In this document: piece after piece, positions 43,507-52,726 of the stretch
Numbering within the stretch: the first letter of the stretch is position 1
Layout: every line of letters begins with the position of its first letter
Source: Echinicola pacifica DSM 19836
GTDB lineage: Bacteria > Bacteroidota > Bacteroidia > Cytophagales > Cyclobacteriaceae
Direction: 5' to 3'
Assembly (NCBI RefSeq): GCF_000373245.1
Contig: NZ_KB890738.1
Span: 656,824 to 720,823, forward strand
Length of the DNA stretch: 64,000 nucleotides
Position numbers and translations under genes: made by a program
Notes under the pieces: generated by a model
Seen by the model: only the letters and a program-made list of their open reading frames with translations
The model's database searches: none
What the model was told of the DNA's origin: nothing

Positions 43507-46038
43507 ATGAAAAACATCCTTTTAGCGGTCTGTGCGAATTTGCTGGTTACGTTTAGTATGGCTCAAACCAAAAGCCCTGAGGCTTTTTTGGGCTATGAAT
43601 TAGGATCTCGGTTTACGCCTCATCACCGCATCGTTGCGTATTTTGAGCATGTTGCCGCCCAAAATAGCAACGTTCACCTCCAATATTATGGCCAAACCTA
43701 TGAGTATAGGCCTCTCTTGGTGGTGATGGTCTCTGCCCAGCAGAATATGGATCAGATGGAGGAAATCCGTAAAGATAATCTTCGCCGAACTGGCCTACTG
43801 GCAGATGGCCAGCGTCCAGCTACTAATATACCGATTACCTGGCTTAGTTATAATGTACATGGCAATGAGGCAGTATCTTCGGAGGCCACCATGAAGACCT
43901 TATGGTCACTGGTGGATTCTGCGCAGACGAAGTCCAAGGAATGGCTAAAGCAAACGCTTGTGGTCCTCGACCCCTGTGTCAATCCCGACGGTAGGGATCG
44001 CTATGCACAGTGGTATAATCAGAAGATGAACCTGATATTGCAGCCGGATCTACAGTCCATAGAGCATCAGGAACCTTGGCCTGGTGGAAGGGCCAATCAT
44101 TATTTGTTTGATCTGAACCGGGATTGGGCCTGGCAGGCACAGCAGGAATCAGAGCAGCGCATGTCACTCTATCAGGAATGGATGCCTAATATTCATTTGG
44201 ATTTTCATGAGCAAGGCATCAATAGCCCCTATTATTTTGCTCCTGCTGCTGCGCCTCTCCATGAGCAGCTGAGTGAGTATCAGCTGGAGTTTCAGGAGAC
44301 TTTTGGCAGGAATACCGCAGGATATTTTGATGATAATAATTGGTTTTATTTCACTAAGGAAGTTTTTGACTTGCTGTACCCGAGCTATGGAGATACCTAT
44401 CCGATGTTTAATGGGGCGATAGGCATGACCATCGAGCAGGGTGGAAGTGGTGCTGCGGGCATTGGCGTCTATACCGATACCGGGGACACCTTGAGCCTGG
44501 AGGATCGCATAGACCACCATCATACGACGGCCCTCTCGGCCATAGAGATGTCTGCGGTACATAAGGATAAGCTTTTGGAGGAATTTGAACGATATTTCAC
44601 CGAAAATGCTCGCGATCCCAAGTCGCAGTATAAGAGTTTTGTGATCAAGGGAGATCAATCTCCGGCAAAAATTCAGGCCTTATTAGAGCTATTGGATAAA
44701 AATAAAATTCGCTATCAGAAGAGTGGCAAGACCGCCAAGCTACAGGGCTTTGAGTATATGTCAGGTCAGCAAGAGGCTTTTCAGCTGGACAAAGAGGACC
44801 TCATCATCAATGCCTGGCAGCCCAAATCGGTATTGACGCAGGTGCTATTTGAGCCCGAGCCTGCATTACAAGATAGCCTGACCTATGACATTACCAGCTG
44901 GTCACTGCCCTATGCCTATGGACTGGAGGCCTATGCTCTGGAGAGCAAGGTCGAAGGAACCCAAGACTATGCATCAGTGGATTTTATAGATAATAAAGCC
45001 AATGAAAAGACCCTTGCTTATATCGCTCCCTGGGAGCATATCAGCCATGCGACTTTCCTCGGAGACCTACTTCAGAAGGGCGTCCGTGCCAAGAAGTCGG
45101 TATATCCGTTTGAGGTGAATGGGCAGCATTACCCCGCGGGGAGCCTCATCCTCAGTCGTGGAGGAAATGAGTCGGTAGCCGATTTTCATGGGACGGTCAC
45201 CAGCCTTGCCAACCAACATCAAATAGCCCTGGGCCATGTGAGTACAGGAATGATGGATATAGGTAAGGATTTTGGCTCTTCCTCAGTAAGTGTCATTACC
45301 AAGCCAACTATTGGAGTCTTCAGCGGTGAGGGGGTTTCTTCCTTAGGCTTTGGAGAGGTGTGGTATTTTATGGAGCAGGATCTGGAATATCCGCTTTCCG
45401 TGCTGGAAGCGTCAAAAATGTCTGCGCTTGACCTTAGCAACTATCAGGTACTTATCCTGCCTAATGGAGGCTATAAGTGGACGGACATGGAGCTGTCGCA
45501 TTTGACAGATTGGGTGAAGCAGGGGGGAAAGCTAATCGCAATGGAGGGTGCTCTGAATTTATTTGTGGATAAAGAAGGTTTTGACTTATCCACCTCCCTC
45601 GTGGAAGATATGAGCAATGGCATGATCAGTTCACCAAAGGCTCCGGATACTAGTCGACTGATCGCCCCCTACCAGATGCGTGAAAGAATCTCTATTTCTG
45701 ATCAGATCACCGGAGCGGTGTTTGAGGTGGATATGGACAGTACCTTCTCGCTTGGGTTTGGCCTTGGAGGAAAATACTATTCGCTAAAAAATCGACCCGA
45801 TCATTATGCTTATCTCAAAAATGGCATCAATGCAGGGATAATCCAGGCAGAAGATCAGCTTCGCTCGGGCTTTGTAGGATATAATGCCTTGCCCAATACT
45901 TCCGAGTCTATGGTCTTTGGGGTGGAAGGACATGGCCGCGGTAGGATCATATATATGGTGGACAATCCGATCTTCCGAGCATTTTGGGAAAATGGCAAGC
46001 TGATCATGGCAAATGCTATTTTTATGGCGGATGAATGA
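43507..46038 (+). CDS. Secreted M14-family zinc carboxypeptidase
   Basis: 843 residues. A signal peptide (MKNILLAVCANLLVTFSMAQ) precedes the peptidase domain. Zinc ligands H118 and E121 lie in YNVHGNEAVSSE and the third is H234 in LDFHEQG; the substrate-binding NPDGRDRY is at 159-166. The catalytic Glu is in MTIEQGGSG (E310). The C-terminal half (about 500-843) contains a GATase-like domain (VLILPNGGYKWTDMELSHL), a known companion of large Bacteroidota M14 proteins. It trims exported peptides or peptidoglycan stems. No regulator is adjacent. Confidence 0.9.
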   Translation: MKNILLAVCANLLVTFSMAQTKSPEAFLGYELGSRFTPHHRIVAYFEHVAAQNSNVHLQYYGQTYEYRPLLVVMVSAQQNMDQMEEIRKDNLRRTGLLADGQRPATNIPITWLSYNVHGNEAVSSEATMKTLWSLVDSAQTKSKEWLKQTLVVLDPCVNPDGRDRYAQWYNQKMNLILQPDLQSIEHQEPWPGGRANHYLFDLNRDWAWQAQQESEQRMSLYQEWMPNIHLDFHEQGINSPYYFAPAAAPLHEQLSEYQLEFQETFGRNTAGYFDDNNWFYFTKEVFDLLYPSYGDTYPMFNGAIGMTIEQGGSGAAGIGVYTDTGDTLSLEDRIDHHHTTALSAIEMSAVHKDKLLEEFERYFTENARDPKSQYKSFVIKGDQSPAKIQALLELLDKNKIRYQKSGKTAKLQGFEYMSGQQEAFQLDKEDLIINAWQPKSVLTQVLFEPEPALQDSLTYDITSWSLPYAYGLEAYALESKVEGTQDYASVDFIDNKANEKTLAYIAPWEHISHATFLGDLLQKGVRAKKSVYPFEVNGQHYPAGSLILSRGGNESVADFHGTVTSLANQHQIALGHVSTGMMDIGKDFGSSSVSVITKPTIGVFSGEGVSSLGFGEVWYFMEQDLEYPLSVLEASKMSALDLSNYQVLILPNGGYKWTDMELSHLTDWVKQGGKLIAMEGALNLFVDKEGFDLSTSLVEDMSNGMISSPKAPDTSRLIAPYQMRERISISDQITGAVFEVDMDSTFSLGFGLGGKYYSLKNRPDHYAYLKNGINAGIIQAEDQLRSGFVGYNALPNTSESMVFGVEGHGRGRIIYMVDNPIFRAFWENGKLIMANAIFMADE

Positions 46039-46302
46039 GGGCTAGCCTAAAGAAGCCCTTTTTACGCCGTTAAAAAAGTGGAAAATTAATGTCCAATAAT
46101 AATAAGTGGGCGTTCTATCAATGACTGAGCGGTGGTGCTCTGAGGTATATTATTCTTAAGGATATAAATTGGAAATTATATGGCTTCAAGAATAAATGGC
46201 ATTCGCCTTGCGATAAACCCCTTTACAGGCGTACAGATAGGGCTTTACTTAAGCATTGATCAATGGGTGCTGTGGGAGTGTATGACTTAAACCTAAAAGA
46301 CT

Positions 46303-46452
46303 ATGGCGAAAAAGAAAAAGGAAAAGAAATCAGAAAAGAAACCCGAAGTGGCAGAGGAATGGGATTTGGAAGAGGGTTTTGGGGGAATTCCCGATGATGT
46401 GGACCTCACCAAGAATATAGGTTGTGCGAGTAATAACAAAAAAAAAGGATGA
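46303..46452 (+). CDS. Small conserved-looking protein (49 residues)
   Basis: An ATG at 46303 opens a 49-codon frame ending with TGA at 46450-46452. A lysine-rich start (MAKKKKEKKSEKKPEV) is followed by an acidic, glycine-containing part (WDLEEGFGGIPDDVDLTKN) ending IGCASNNKKKG. The GGIPDDVDLTKNIGC motif resembles small Bacteroidota proteins I recall with a similar ending. No membrane segment. The stop codon lies in the left arm of a terminator hairpin. Function unknown; a nucleic-acid or ribosome association is only suggested by its charge. Confidence 0.7.
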   Translation: MAKKKKEKKSEKKPEVAEEWDLEEGFGGIPDDVDLTKNIGCASNNKKKG

Positions 46453-46478
46453 CTGAAAAGCCATCCTTTTTTTTGTTA
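46436..46478. terminator. Bidirectional terminator overlapping the small-protein stop
   Basis: GGATG pairs with CATCC, flanked by an A9 run on the left and a T8 run on the right, so a U-tract follows the hairpin on both strands. It can end both the + strand small gene and the converging mscS gene. Confidence 0.8.
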
Positions 46479-46495
46479 TTCTCCTTAGCTAAGCC

Positions 46496-47362
46496 TTAGG
46501 CTTCACCACCATTTTCTCCTTTAGGAGCTCCTTCAGGGTAGAAGTGATTCACGTCTCTCTGCGGGAAAGGGATTTCAATATCATTGGCTTCAAAAGCCTC
46601 TTTCATTCGCTCCATATTATCGAAATATACTGGCCATAAGTTAGCCGCATCGGTCCACACACGGATCACAAGGTCCAAAGAGCTATCTCCAAAGCTATTG
46701 AAGAATACTACTGGAGCTGGATCCTGATGAACGCGCTCGTCATTTGCGAATATATCAAGGATGATTTGTCTGGTTTTTTTCAAATCTGTACCATAAGCTA
46801 CACCTACATTAAAGTCGGCTCTTCTGGTAGGCTTATGCGACATATTTATGATATCCGAATTGGCCAGTGCACCATTAGGAATGATGATGTCCTTATTATC
46901 GAAAGAGTGCATTTTGGTATAAAGGATGTCAATAGACTCCACCACACCCGTATGGCCTTGGCCAGTGATCACATCACCTACACGGAATGGCTTGAATAAT
47001 AAAATCAATACCCCACCAGCGAAGTTGGAAAGGGATCCTTGCAAGGCCAAACCTACTGCCAAACCTGCAGCACCTAAGATGGCTACAAAGGAGGTGACAT
47101 CTATACCGATAACATAGGCTATGGTAAGGAATAATAATATATAGAGTAAAGCACTTACTAAAGAGACTAAAAAGTTGATCAACGATGGATCAGAATTTCT
47201 TCTGGCAATGACCTTTTTTAAGGTCGATACCAATTTGCTAATAATGATTTTACCTACTATGTAGATAAGAATTGCATAAATAAGACTTGGAACAATATCC
47301 CATAAAAGCTCCACGCCTTGGTCATACATGGATTGTAAAGTTTCACCATTAATCTTTTCCAT
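46496..47362 (-). CDS. mscS: MscS-family small-conductance mechanosensitive channel
   Basis: 288 residues, close to E. coli MscS (286). Three N-terminal hydrophobic helices are seen (LLWDIVPSLIYAILIYIVG; FLVSLVSALLYILLFLTIAYVIG; VAILGAAGLAVGLALQGSLSNFAGGVLIL). The third is the pore-lining Gly/Ala-rich helix, followed by a cytoplasmic beta domain (RVGDVITGQGHTGVVESIDILYTKM). It opens on hypo-osmotic shock. Monocistronic, ending in the shared terminator. Confidence 0.94.
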   Translation of the reverse strand: MEKINGETLQSMYDQGVELLWDIVPSLIYAILIYIVGKIIISKLVSTLKKVIARRNSDPSLINFLVSLVSALLYILLFLTIAYVIGIDVTSFVAILGAAGLAVGLALQGSLSNFAGGVLILLFKPFRVGDVITGQGHTGVVESIDILYTKMHSFDNKDIIIPNGALANSDIINMSHKPTRRADFNVGVAYGTDLKKTRQIILDIFANDERVHQDPAPVVFFNSFGDSSLDLVIRVWTDAANLWPVYFDNMERMKEAFEANDIEIPFPQRDVNHFYPEGAPKGENGGEA

Positions 47363-47719
47363 AAATCAATCAATTATTGTGTTAAAAACTTAAAATATTT
47401 ACTTTTTACCTAAGTCGCAAATGGTTTGCCATGCAACTGGCATAAAATGATTCCTTTTTCATTTTAGTGCAATTACGGTAAAATATGTTTTTATCGTAAG
47501 TAGATAAATGTATTTTTTCTCCTTTTGACTATGTTTTTTTTAGTTCCCCCTATGAAATGAAGGATTTTATTGAGGGATGATCTAGCTTTTATTGGGACTG
47601 ATAAATTAATATTAGGTGGTAAAACGCATTTTTTCGGAATTCTAAAACAAGGCTACTCCTCATCCAGAAATTCGGAAATCCTCCTCAGGGATAAGTGAAG
47701 AGCTTTTGAAAGGAATGAT
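47363..47719. other. Divergent intergenic region between mscS and fur
   Basis: 357 bp, A+T-rich. Apart from the fur promoter just to the right, no gene, repeat or hairpin was found. Confidence 0.5.
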
Positions 47720-47748
47720 TTGGGTTATTATAGTGTTTTGTATATTTG
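47720..47748 (+). promoter_or_regulatory. Promoter of the Fur-family gene
   Basis: TTG (47720-47722), 18 bp, then TATATTTG (47741-47748), a full match to the Bacteroidota -7 box. Transcription would start near 47755, after the ATG at 47749, so it fixes translation at the ATG at 47782. Confidence 0.65.
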
Positions 47749-47781
47749 ATGACTGTTCATACAAAATTAAACTCAAAACCC

Positions 47782-48198
47782 ATGTCTGCGACAACAGCCC
47801 AAATACTAAAAAACCACCAATTACGTGTTACCAGCTGCCGTCGTGATGTGCTGGAGACTTTCTTAGACAAGAATATAGCCTTGTCCCATTCTGATTTGGA
47901 GGAGGAATTGAAGGAAAACTTTGATCGGGTGACCATTTACAGGACCTTGAAGACCTTCCTGGACAGTGACCTTATCCATAAGGTATTGGATGATACCGGA
48001 GTTACCAAATATGCCCTCTGTCACCATGATGTGCTTGAAGACCATCATGACCATGAGCATGTACATTTCAAATGTGACGTTTGTGGGGAAACCCAATGCA
48101 TTGCAGAAATTGCCCTGCCTGCATTATCGCTGCCAGCTGGCTATGTGGTGAAGGAAAAAAGCCTCCTCGTGCAAGGGATATGTAGCAAGTGTAGCTAA
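47782..48198 (+). CDS. Fur-family transcriptional regulator
   Basis: 138 residues from ATG 47782, chosen because the promoter overlaps the earlier ATG and because MSATTAQILKNHQLRVTSCRRDVL is the usual family N-terminus. The winged helix is followed by the metal site: CHHDVLEDHHDHEHVHFKC, then the two zinc-finger pairs CDVCG and CSKC. An unusually His/Asp-rich loop suits binding of Fe2+, Mn2+ or Zn2+; Fur, Zur and PerR cannot be told apart from sequence. It overlaps the converging minus-strand gene by 4 bp. Confidence 0.9.
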   Translation: MSATTAQILKNHQLRVTSCRRDVLETFLDKNIALSHSDLEEELKENFDRVTIYRTLKTFLDSDLIHKVLDDTGVTKYALCHHDVLEDHHDHEHVHFKCDVCGETQCIAEIALPALSLPAGYVVKEKSLLVQGICSKCS

Positions 48199-48422
48199 AC
48201 TTTTAGGGGTGTTTTGGTTTTTTTGGGCTGATGATCAGAATGCCATACCACCCCCGGCGGGAGATCGATCTGCGGTGGCTTCGCATCTTCCACGCCTCCA
48301 TCACCTTCTCCGTTATTGCGGCGCGGCCTTTTTGGACTTTTGATCATGATCATCACCAGATACACCAGCATGACATACGCCAATCCAAAAAACACCATAT
48401 CAATTAGCTGGAAACTTATCAT
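48195..48422 (-). CDS. Small single-span membrane protein
   Basis: 75 residues from ATG 48422; a longer start at 48557 adds an unlikely basic leader. One hydrophobic helix (FQLIDMVFFGLAYVMLVYLVMIMI) is followed by a basic KSPKRPRRNN stop-transfer segment and a polar tail (DAKPPQIDLPPGVVWHSDHQ). That makes it an inner-membrane anchor with a cytoplasmic tail. Function unknown. It converges on the fur-family gene, with 4 bp overlap. Confidence 0.6.
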   Translation of the reverse strand: MISFQLIDMVFFGLAYVMLVYLVMIMIKSPKRPRRNNGEGDGGVEDAKPPQIDLPPGVVWHSDHQPKKTKTPLKV

Positions 48423-48635
48423 AATCTTTAGGTTTATGGGCCACAAATAAGGGCCCAAATGAATTCCTTTCAAGATGGCGGCGATCGGGCCTTTTACGCA
48501 CCTTATTAATTTACATGAATTCTTCCAACTTGTCAAGTGAACAATCTTGCACATCAAAAAATGTAAGCAATTTGCGCTTTAACTTGTTAAATACCGCAGA
48601 TCGTTAGATATTTGCCGTTCGAAATACCAACAATC

Positions 48636-49109
48636 ATGATTGTAAAAACCAAAAAATATAAACTGGAAACCAAAACATATGTGAAACTGGGACTTACCAA
48701 TGTGCTGAAACAGCAGTGGTGGGTGATCCTAATTGCCCTGGCCATTGCCTGTGGGTACTTCTGGATTCCCTCTTGGTGGTGGATCAGCATGGCAGTTTTG
48801 GCCTATGTATTATATCTCCTGTTTTGGGTAATCCAATTTGCCGGCGTCAGCCAGATGGAACAGAATAAAGTGATGTTTGATAAAATGTCCTATGAAATAG
48901 ACAGCCGACAGATCCTAATGAAGCTAAATGCCAAGCAAGGTATGCCGATCAACTGGCCGATGATCAAGAAAGTGGAAGTCCATAAGGATGCCTTCTTGCT
49001 CATTATGTCTAAAGCGCAATTTATCTACCTCCCTTACAAAATATTCAATACGGAGAACGAAAAGAAATTTGTCGAGACTATCCTAAAACGAAAAGGCCTG
49101 ATCGGATAA
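48636..49109 (+). CDS. YcxB-like membrane protein
   Basis: 157 residues from ATG 48636 (MIVKTKKYKLETKTYVKL); an in-frame TTG eight codons earlier is rejected. Two adjacent hydrophobic segments (WWVILIALAIACGYFWIPSWWWISM; AVLAYVLYLLFWVIQFAG) are followed by a soluble domain ending AFLLIMSKAQFIYLPYKIFNTENEKKFVETIL, the YcxB-like C-terminal signature. The family has no known function. The FIYLPYKIF strand is the most conserved element. Followed by a terminator. Confidence 0.85.
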   Translation: MIVKTKKYKLETKTYVKLGLTNVLKQQWWVILIALAIACGYFWIPSWWWISMAVLAYVLYLLFWVIQFAGVSQMEQNKVMFDKMSYEIDSRQILMKLNAKQGMPINWPMIKKVEVHKDAFLLIMSKAQFIYLPYKIFNTENEKKFVETILKRKGLIG

Positions 49110-49144
49110 TTTTCCTCCAGTCAGCCCTTTCGATCAAAAATATA

Positions 49145-49173
49145 AAAGCCGGATATTTCCGGCTTTTTTTATT
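49145..49173. terminator. Terminator between the YcxB-like and glycosyltransferase-like genes
   Basis: AAAGCCGGA (49145-49153) pairs perfectly with TCCGGCTTT (49158-49166), followed by seven Ts. The minus-strand gene stops within it (49169), so it serves converging transcripts. Confidence 0.85.
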
Positions 49174-50074
49174 TTTTCATGATAAGCTTTATATACTGTG
49201 CCATTGGGGAAAGAATAGGATTCTTGATGGTGGTCTCATAATTCCGTTTGAAAAACTTCCGGTGATAAAAGTGATGTTTTTGCTCCACCGCCTTTTTGAT
49301 GTCTCCTTCGGCCGGTGGAGGTGTACACGCATCTATCGTCAAATTAGGCCATTCCATAGAGGTGATTACATAGCCGCGGGAAGTGAAAAATTCACTTAAA
49401 GAGATCTCTCCGTTAAGGATGATTTGTAATCTTACCGTTTCAGTTTCTCCGGGAAATTCCTCTTCAAACAATCTTAAATGTTTGACCTGACTGAGGAATG
49501 CGTAAGTCTGCACATGGGGTCGCAGGTCGCGGCTGCGATGATGATGGTCCTGACAATTGATTGTGCTGCCACAAATGGCTACTTTCGGGAACTTCCTGTA
49601 CTGTTCTAGAAAATCAGCATACCAATGATCTAAATAAGGGCCACGAGCACTTCTGTTTAAGAAAAAAGTATAATCCTCCGCATCCGCCGTTTGGTTGACC
49701 TTGCGGAAAAGTTGGGCATACGAGCTAAAATCTCTACCTGTATTTTCTTTAAATAATATCTCTACCAACTCAATATGTGGATGTCCATCAAATAAATGGG
49801 TGATGGCTTTGCGAAAAAGCCGATCAGCAGCTCCTTCCTTCTTCACTGTGCTCACAGCAATGTATAAATAGGCTTTATCCACCCCTGGATGTCGCTCACT
49901 CATCCGAATGAGATTTTGTACATCCCTTGTATAAAGCCGATTCTCATTTGCCGTGGCATAGCAGATATTGAACTTTGGTGAATCCTCGGTAAGGCTGGGC
50001 ATGTGTGGGTGATTTATGTTAGGTGAACCCTTATTCTGTAATATTTTAGATAAGTAAATATTAAAACTAGGCAA
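49169..50074 (-). CDS. Glycosyltransferase-like protein
   Basis: 301 residues, no signal peptide. Motifs GRDFSSYAQLFRKV and DYTFFLNRSARGPYLDHW recall a glycosyltransferase-like family seen in bacteria and algae (pattern GRDF...LNxSxRGP), in which Asp/Asn-rich loops bind a nucleotide sugar. This is recalled, not searched. The Met at residue 26 (MPSLTEDSPKFNICYATANE) may be the true start, since the leader is not conserved-looking. It is not next to capsule or LPS genes, so the acceptor is unknown. Overlaps the terminator at its 3' end. Confidence 0.6.
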   Translation of the reverse strand: MPSFNIYLSKILQNKGSPNINHPHMPSLTEDSPKFNICYATANENRLYTRDVQNLIRMSERHPGVDKAYLYIAVSTVKKEGAADRLFRKAITHLFDGHPHIELVEILFKENTGRDFSSYAQLFRKVNQTADAEDYTFFLNRSARGPYLDHWYADFLEQYRKFPKVAICGSTINCQDHHHRSRDLRPHVQTYAFLSQVKHLRLFEEEFPGETETVRLQIILNGEISLSEFFTSRGYVITSMEWPNLTIDACTPPPAEGDIKKAVEQKHHFYHRKFFKRNYETTIKNPILSPMAQYIKLIMKK

Positions 50075-50483
50075 TTAAATTTGAAAAATAGGATTTTTAA
50101 AGTTAAATATTAATGAAAAGGAATCCCTCATCAGAGTCTGTTTAAAAATGTAATAGCAACAATTGCTCCTCGAATATGGACTTTTGAAGGTTGAAAATCA
50201 CCTTCATAATTGTAAAAATGAGTTTTTTTTGAGGAAAATAGTCGCATTTATATCGGCGCATTTATCTCAGTTGTCTGAAATATAAAACCAAGCAGAAAGG
50301 CCTCGCATTGAAGCCATTTCTGCTTGGGACTTATTGATTTTGACCTATTTTGCATCAAAAATGAGCTCTTATCCTAGTGGGTAAGTAAACTTGTTTTCAG
50401 CCGAAGGCTAAGTAATTTCCTGCAACAATTGGGCAAGGGGCCCTGCAAACAGGAAACCCATAGGGCAACAGCGGATTGGATTT
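50075..50483. other. Intergenic region with a terminator hairpin
   Basis: 409 bp without a gene. It carries the terminator at 50281-50327; the rest is A+T-rich, with the promoter of the glycosyltransferase-like gene expected near 50080-50130. Confidence 0.5.
50281..50327 (-). terminator. Terminator of the minus-strand envelope gene cluster
   Basis: An 11-bp perfect stem (CCAAGCAGAAA at 50288-50298 with TTTCTGCTTGG at 50317-50327) and an inner GGC/GCC pair. On the minus strand it is followed by TTTTATA. It lies about 157 bp after the stop at 50484. Confidence 0.7.
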
Positions 50484-51203
50484 TTATTTTGTAACCCATG
50501 TTCTGAAATAGCCACATTCGCGAATCACCTCTTGGTAGAAATCGGTGTCAGCATAGTCATTTTTCAGCATTTGGAAACCTTCCCAAGCCAGAAAATCCAC
50601 TTCATCCTGAATTTGATTCCATTCGGAATCTGATTTTTCGTAGTATTTAGTATAGTAATACTCATTCCGTTCGCATTTGGCCAGCATATAAGCTGCCCGC
50701 GCTTTTTGTTCCTCATTGGTAGCCTGTTCGTAGGCTTGTTTATAATACGAGGCGGCAAGGGAACAGTCCGTCAGTAATCTTCGCCAGTGTGGATTATAAC
50801 CATAGGGAGAGGAATAATAGCCAATTATGGCCGACTCATAAAGCCGGGCATTTCCAAAGTGGCTAATATTATAAAAAGCATTTCCCAGCAATAAGCTATT
50901 AGTATAGACTTCTTTATGTTGGGCAATACTCTCCTTCATAAGCTTCATATTTATTAGCATTTTGTGAAGGTCATAAGGCTGATTTTTGGCATGCTCCGCA
51001 TCGTGATTATCCTGGATATATCCGTTAAAAGGATTGGCGGGCAGGCTATATTCCTCGCCATTCCTATCATAATCGGCTAGGGCTTTATCGATATTATTTC
51101 TGAATATAGCCAAAATCATTTCATGGTACCTGATATCGGATAAGCCAATAGGATACAACTGGAGGGCGATTTTCTCGATTTCTGAATGCTCTTTTTCCAC
51201 CAA
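50484..51203 (-). pseudogene. C-terminal part of the frameshifted helical envelope protein
   Basis: An open frame of 239 residues from ATG 51203, but in-frame sequence reaches back to about 51273 without a start (GYNQNDNGYYNVDQRTQNLKEF...). It joins smoothly to the preceding gene's frame. It contains helical repeats (AYEQATNEEQKARAAYMLAKCERNEYYY) like tetratricopeptide hairpins and ends CGYFRTWVTK. Probably the natural C-terminus of a single ~750-residue protein; see the entry at 51233. Not recognisable as a separate protein family. Confidence 0.6.
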
Positions 51204-51232
51204 AAATTCCTTCAGGTTCTGAGTCCTTTGAT

Positions 51233-52726
51233 CTACATTATAATAGCCATTATCATTTTGGTTATAGCCGGTATAGCTTCATAGCCTTTAAAAAGCTCCT
51301 CCATTATGGGATTATTCTTTGACTTATAATAAGTGGAAAGGAAGTCTTGGCTCCAATCAAATGCCAGCTCGTAGCGGAAATCCTGCATGCCCTCAGCGGT
51401 TTCATTGGGCAAGTCAAAGTACAGCCACCGCAAGTCCTCCGATAAGCGCTCGATTTCCTCATCCGACTCCCCCGTGAGCATATGTAGGCTGGTGAGCAGC
51501 TTTAGAAGTCGCAGCTGGCTCTTGGCCAATGGACTGCTGAGCAGGTCTGGGGAAACGGCCTGATATATATCTTGGGATTTTTGATATTGCCCATCCATCA
51601 TATACATATAGCCCAATGCCAGATACCACATTTCTGGTTTCTCGGTGTCTTCGGCATCAGCGATCTTCTGGATTATGGGAAGCATGCTTTTGTCCACCTG
51701 GGTATAAGGGCTGGTTTTATTTTCAGCAAAACTCTCCTCCTTATTGACGGCCTGAATATTCCATTCCTGCTTATTGATCAGACGGCTGAGCAGGTAACTG
51801 AGATGTGGGCTATCGGCTTGGATGGCATGGATGGCCTCGATGGCAGGGAGCTCTTCGGTATAATATCCCTGTAGAGCCCAAAGCGCACAAAGCAGCTCAT
51901 TGTCCTTGGCCTGCGGTAAAGTTTCCTGAAGAAAAACTTCCAGCTCCTGAGGATGGTAACTGTACAGGGCCACTTTGCGTAATGGGGTACATTGGTCAAA
52001 TACCTCAGCATATAATACATTGGACTGGACAAAATCCCTCTGCTTATAGTAAGCTCCCGCGAGGTAGGACATGGCTTGATAATATAAATCATCCTTAGGC
52101 ATCTGATCCTTGGTAGCGGCAAAGAAGGGCTCGATCTCACCTTGCTTATCAGCGCTATAGAAATAGGCCTTGATCAGCTGAAACCAATAGCGCTGTTTCA
52201 TAAAGGAATGGTCTGCCGTTCGAAATCTTTTTTCTATCTGCTCAAATAGCACCTCTTCTTCGAGACGTATTACGTCCCTTTCCTGCCAATAATAAATTTG
52301 GTGATTAACCGAGGCCGTTTCTACCTGCTTGGCGATTAGCATAAAGTCCAGCATGTTGGCAGCTTTAGCTTTCGGACTTTGGATGGGGAAGGCCTCGAAG
52401 TTGGATTTCCAGGAGACCATAAGTGAGGAATCCGCTCGGAACAGCACCGAATCAATCAGTTGCTTATCCACATTATGGCCTAAGTAGTCAGACCATTGGG
52501 AGACGATGGACTCATTGAAGCGTTCGTTATGAATATCATCATAGCCAGTATAGAAAAAATCACTGGATAAAAGCAAGGGTCTATAATCCTCCTCGACAAA
52601 AGCCTCAGGAGTGAAATTCGAATTGGGATAAAAATATATATCCGAGCAGGCCTTTACGATAGCATAGCCAGCGAGGAGCAAGGCGCTAGAAAGTACGAGC
52701 CACTTCTTCAAAGATAGTTTCTTCAT
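51233..52726 (-). CDS. Helical-repeat envelope protein, apparently truncated by a frameshift
   Basis: 497 residues. The N-terminal signal (WLVLSSALLLAGYAIVKACSD) places it in the periplasm or envelope, possibly as a lipoprotein at Cys27. Tandem helical hairpins follow (DQMPKDDLYYQAMSYLAGAYYKQRDFVQSNVLYAEVF; KPEMWYLALGYMYMMDGQYQKSQDIYQ), of TPR type, suggesting a binding scaffold. The last residues (AITKMIMAIIM) look out of frame: a one-base deletion in a C run near 51270 would turn them into GYNQNDNGYYNVDQ and continue into the 50484-51203 frame. The gene overlaps its upstream neighbour by 41 bp. Confidence 0.72.
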   Translation of the reverse strand: MKKLSLKKWLVLSSALLLAGYAIVKACSDIYFYPNSNFTPEAFVEEDYRPLLLSSDFFYTGYDDIHNERFNESIVSQWSDYLGHNVDKQLIDSVLFRADSSLMVSWKSNFEAFPIQSPKAKAANMLDFMLIAKQVETASVNHQIYYWQERDVIRLEEEVLFEQIEKRFRTADHSFMKQRYWFQLIKAYFYSADKQGEIEPFFAATKDQMPKDDLYYQAMSYLAGAYYKQRDFVQSNVLYAEVFDQCTPLRKVALYSYHPQELEVFLQETLPQAKDNELLCALWALQGYYTEELPAIEAIHAIQADSPHLSYLLSRLINKQEWNIQAVNKEESFAENKTSPYTQVDKSMLPIIQKIADAEDTEKPEMWYLALGYMYMMDGQYQKSQDIYQAVSPDLLSSPLAKSQLRLLKLLTSLHMLTGESDEEIERLSEDLRWLYFDLPNETAEGMQDFRYELAFDWSQDFLSTYYKSKNNPIMEELFKGYEAIPAITKMIMAIIM

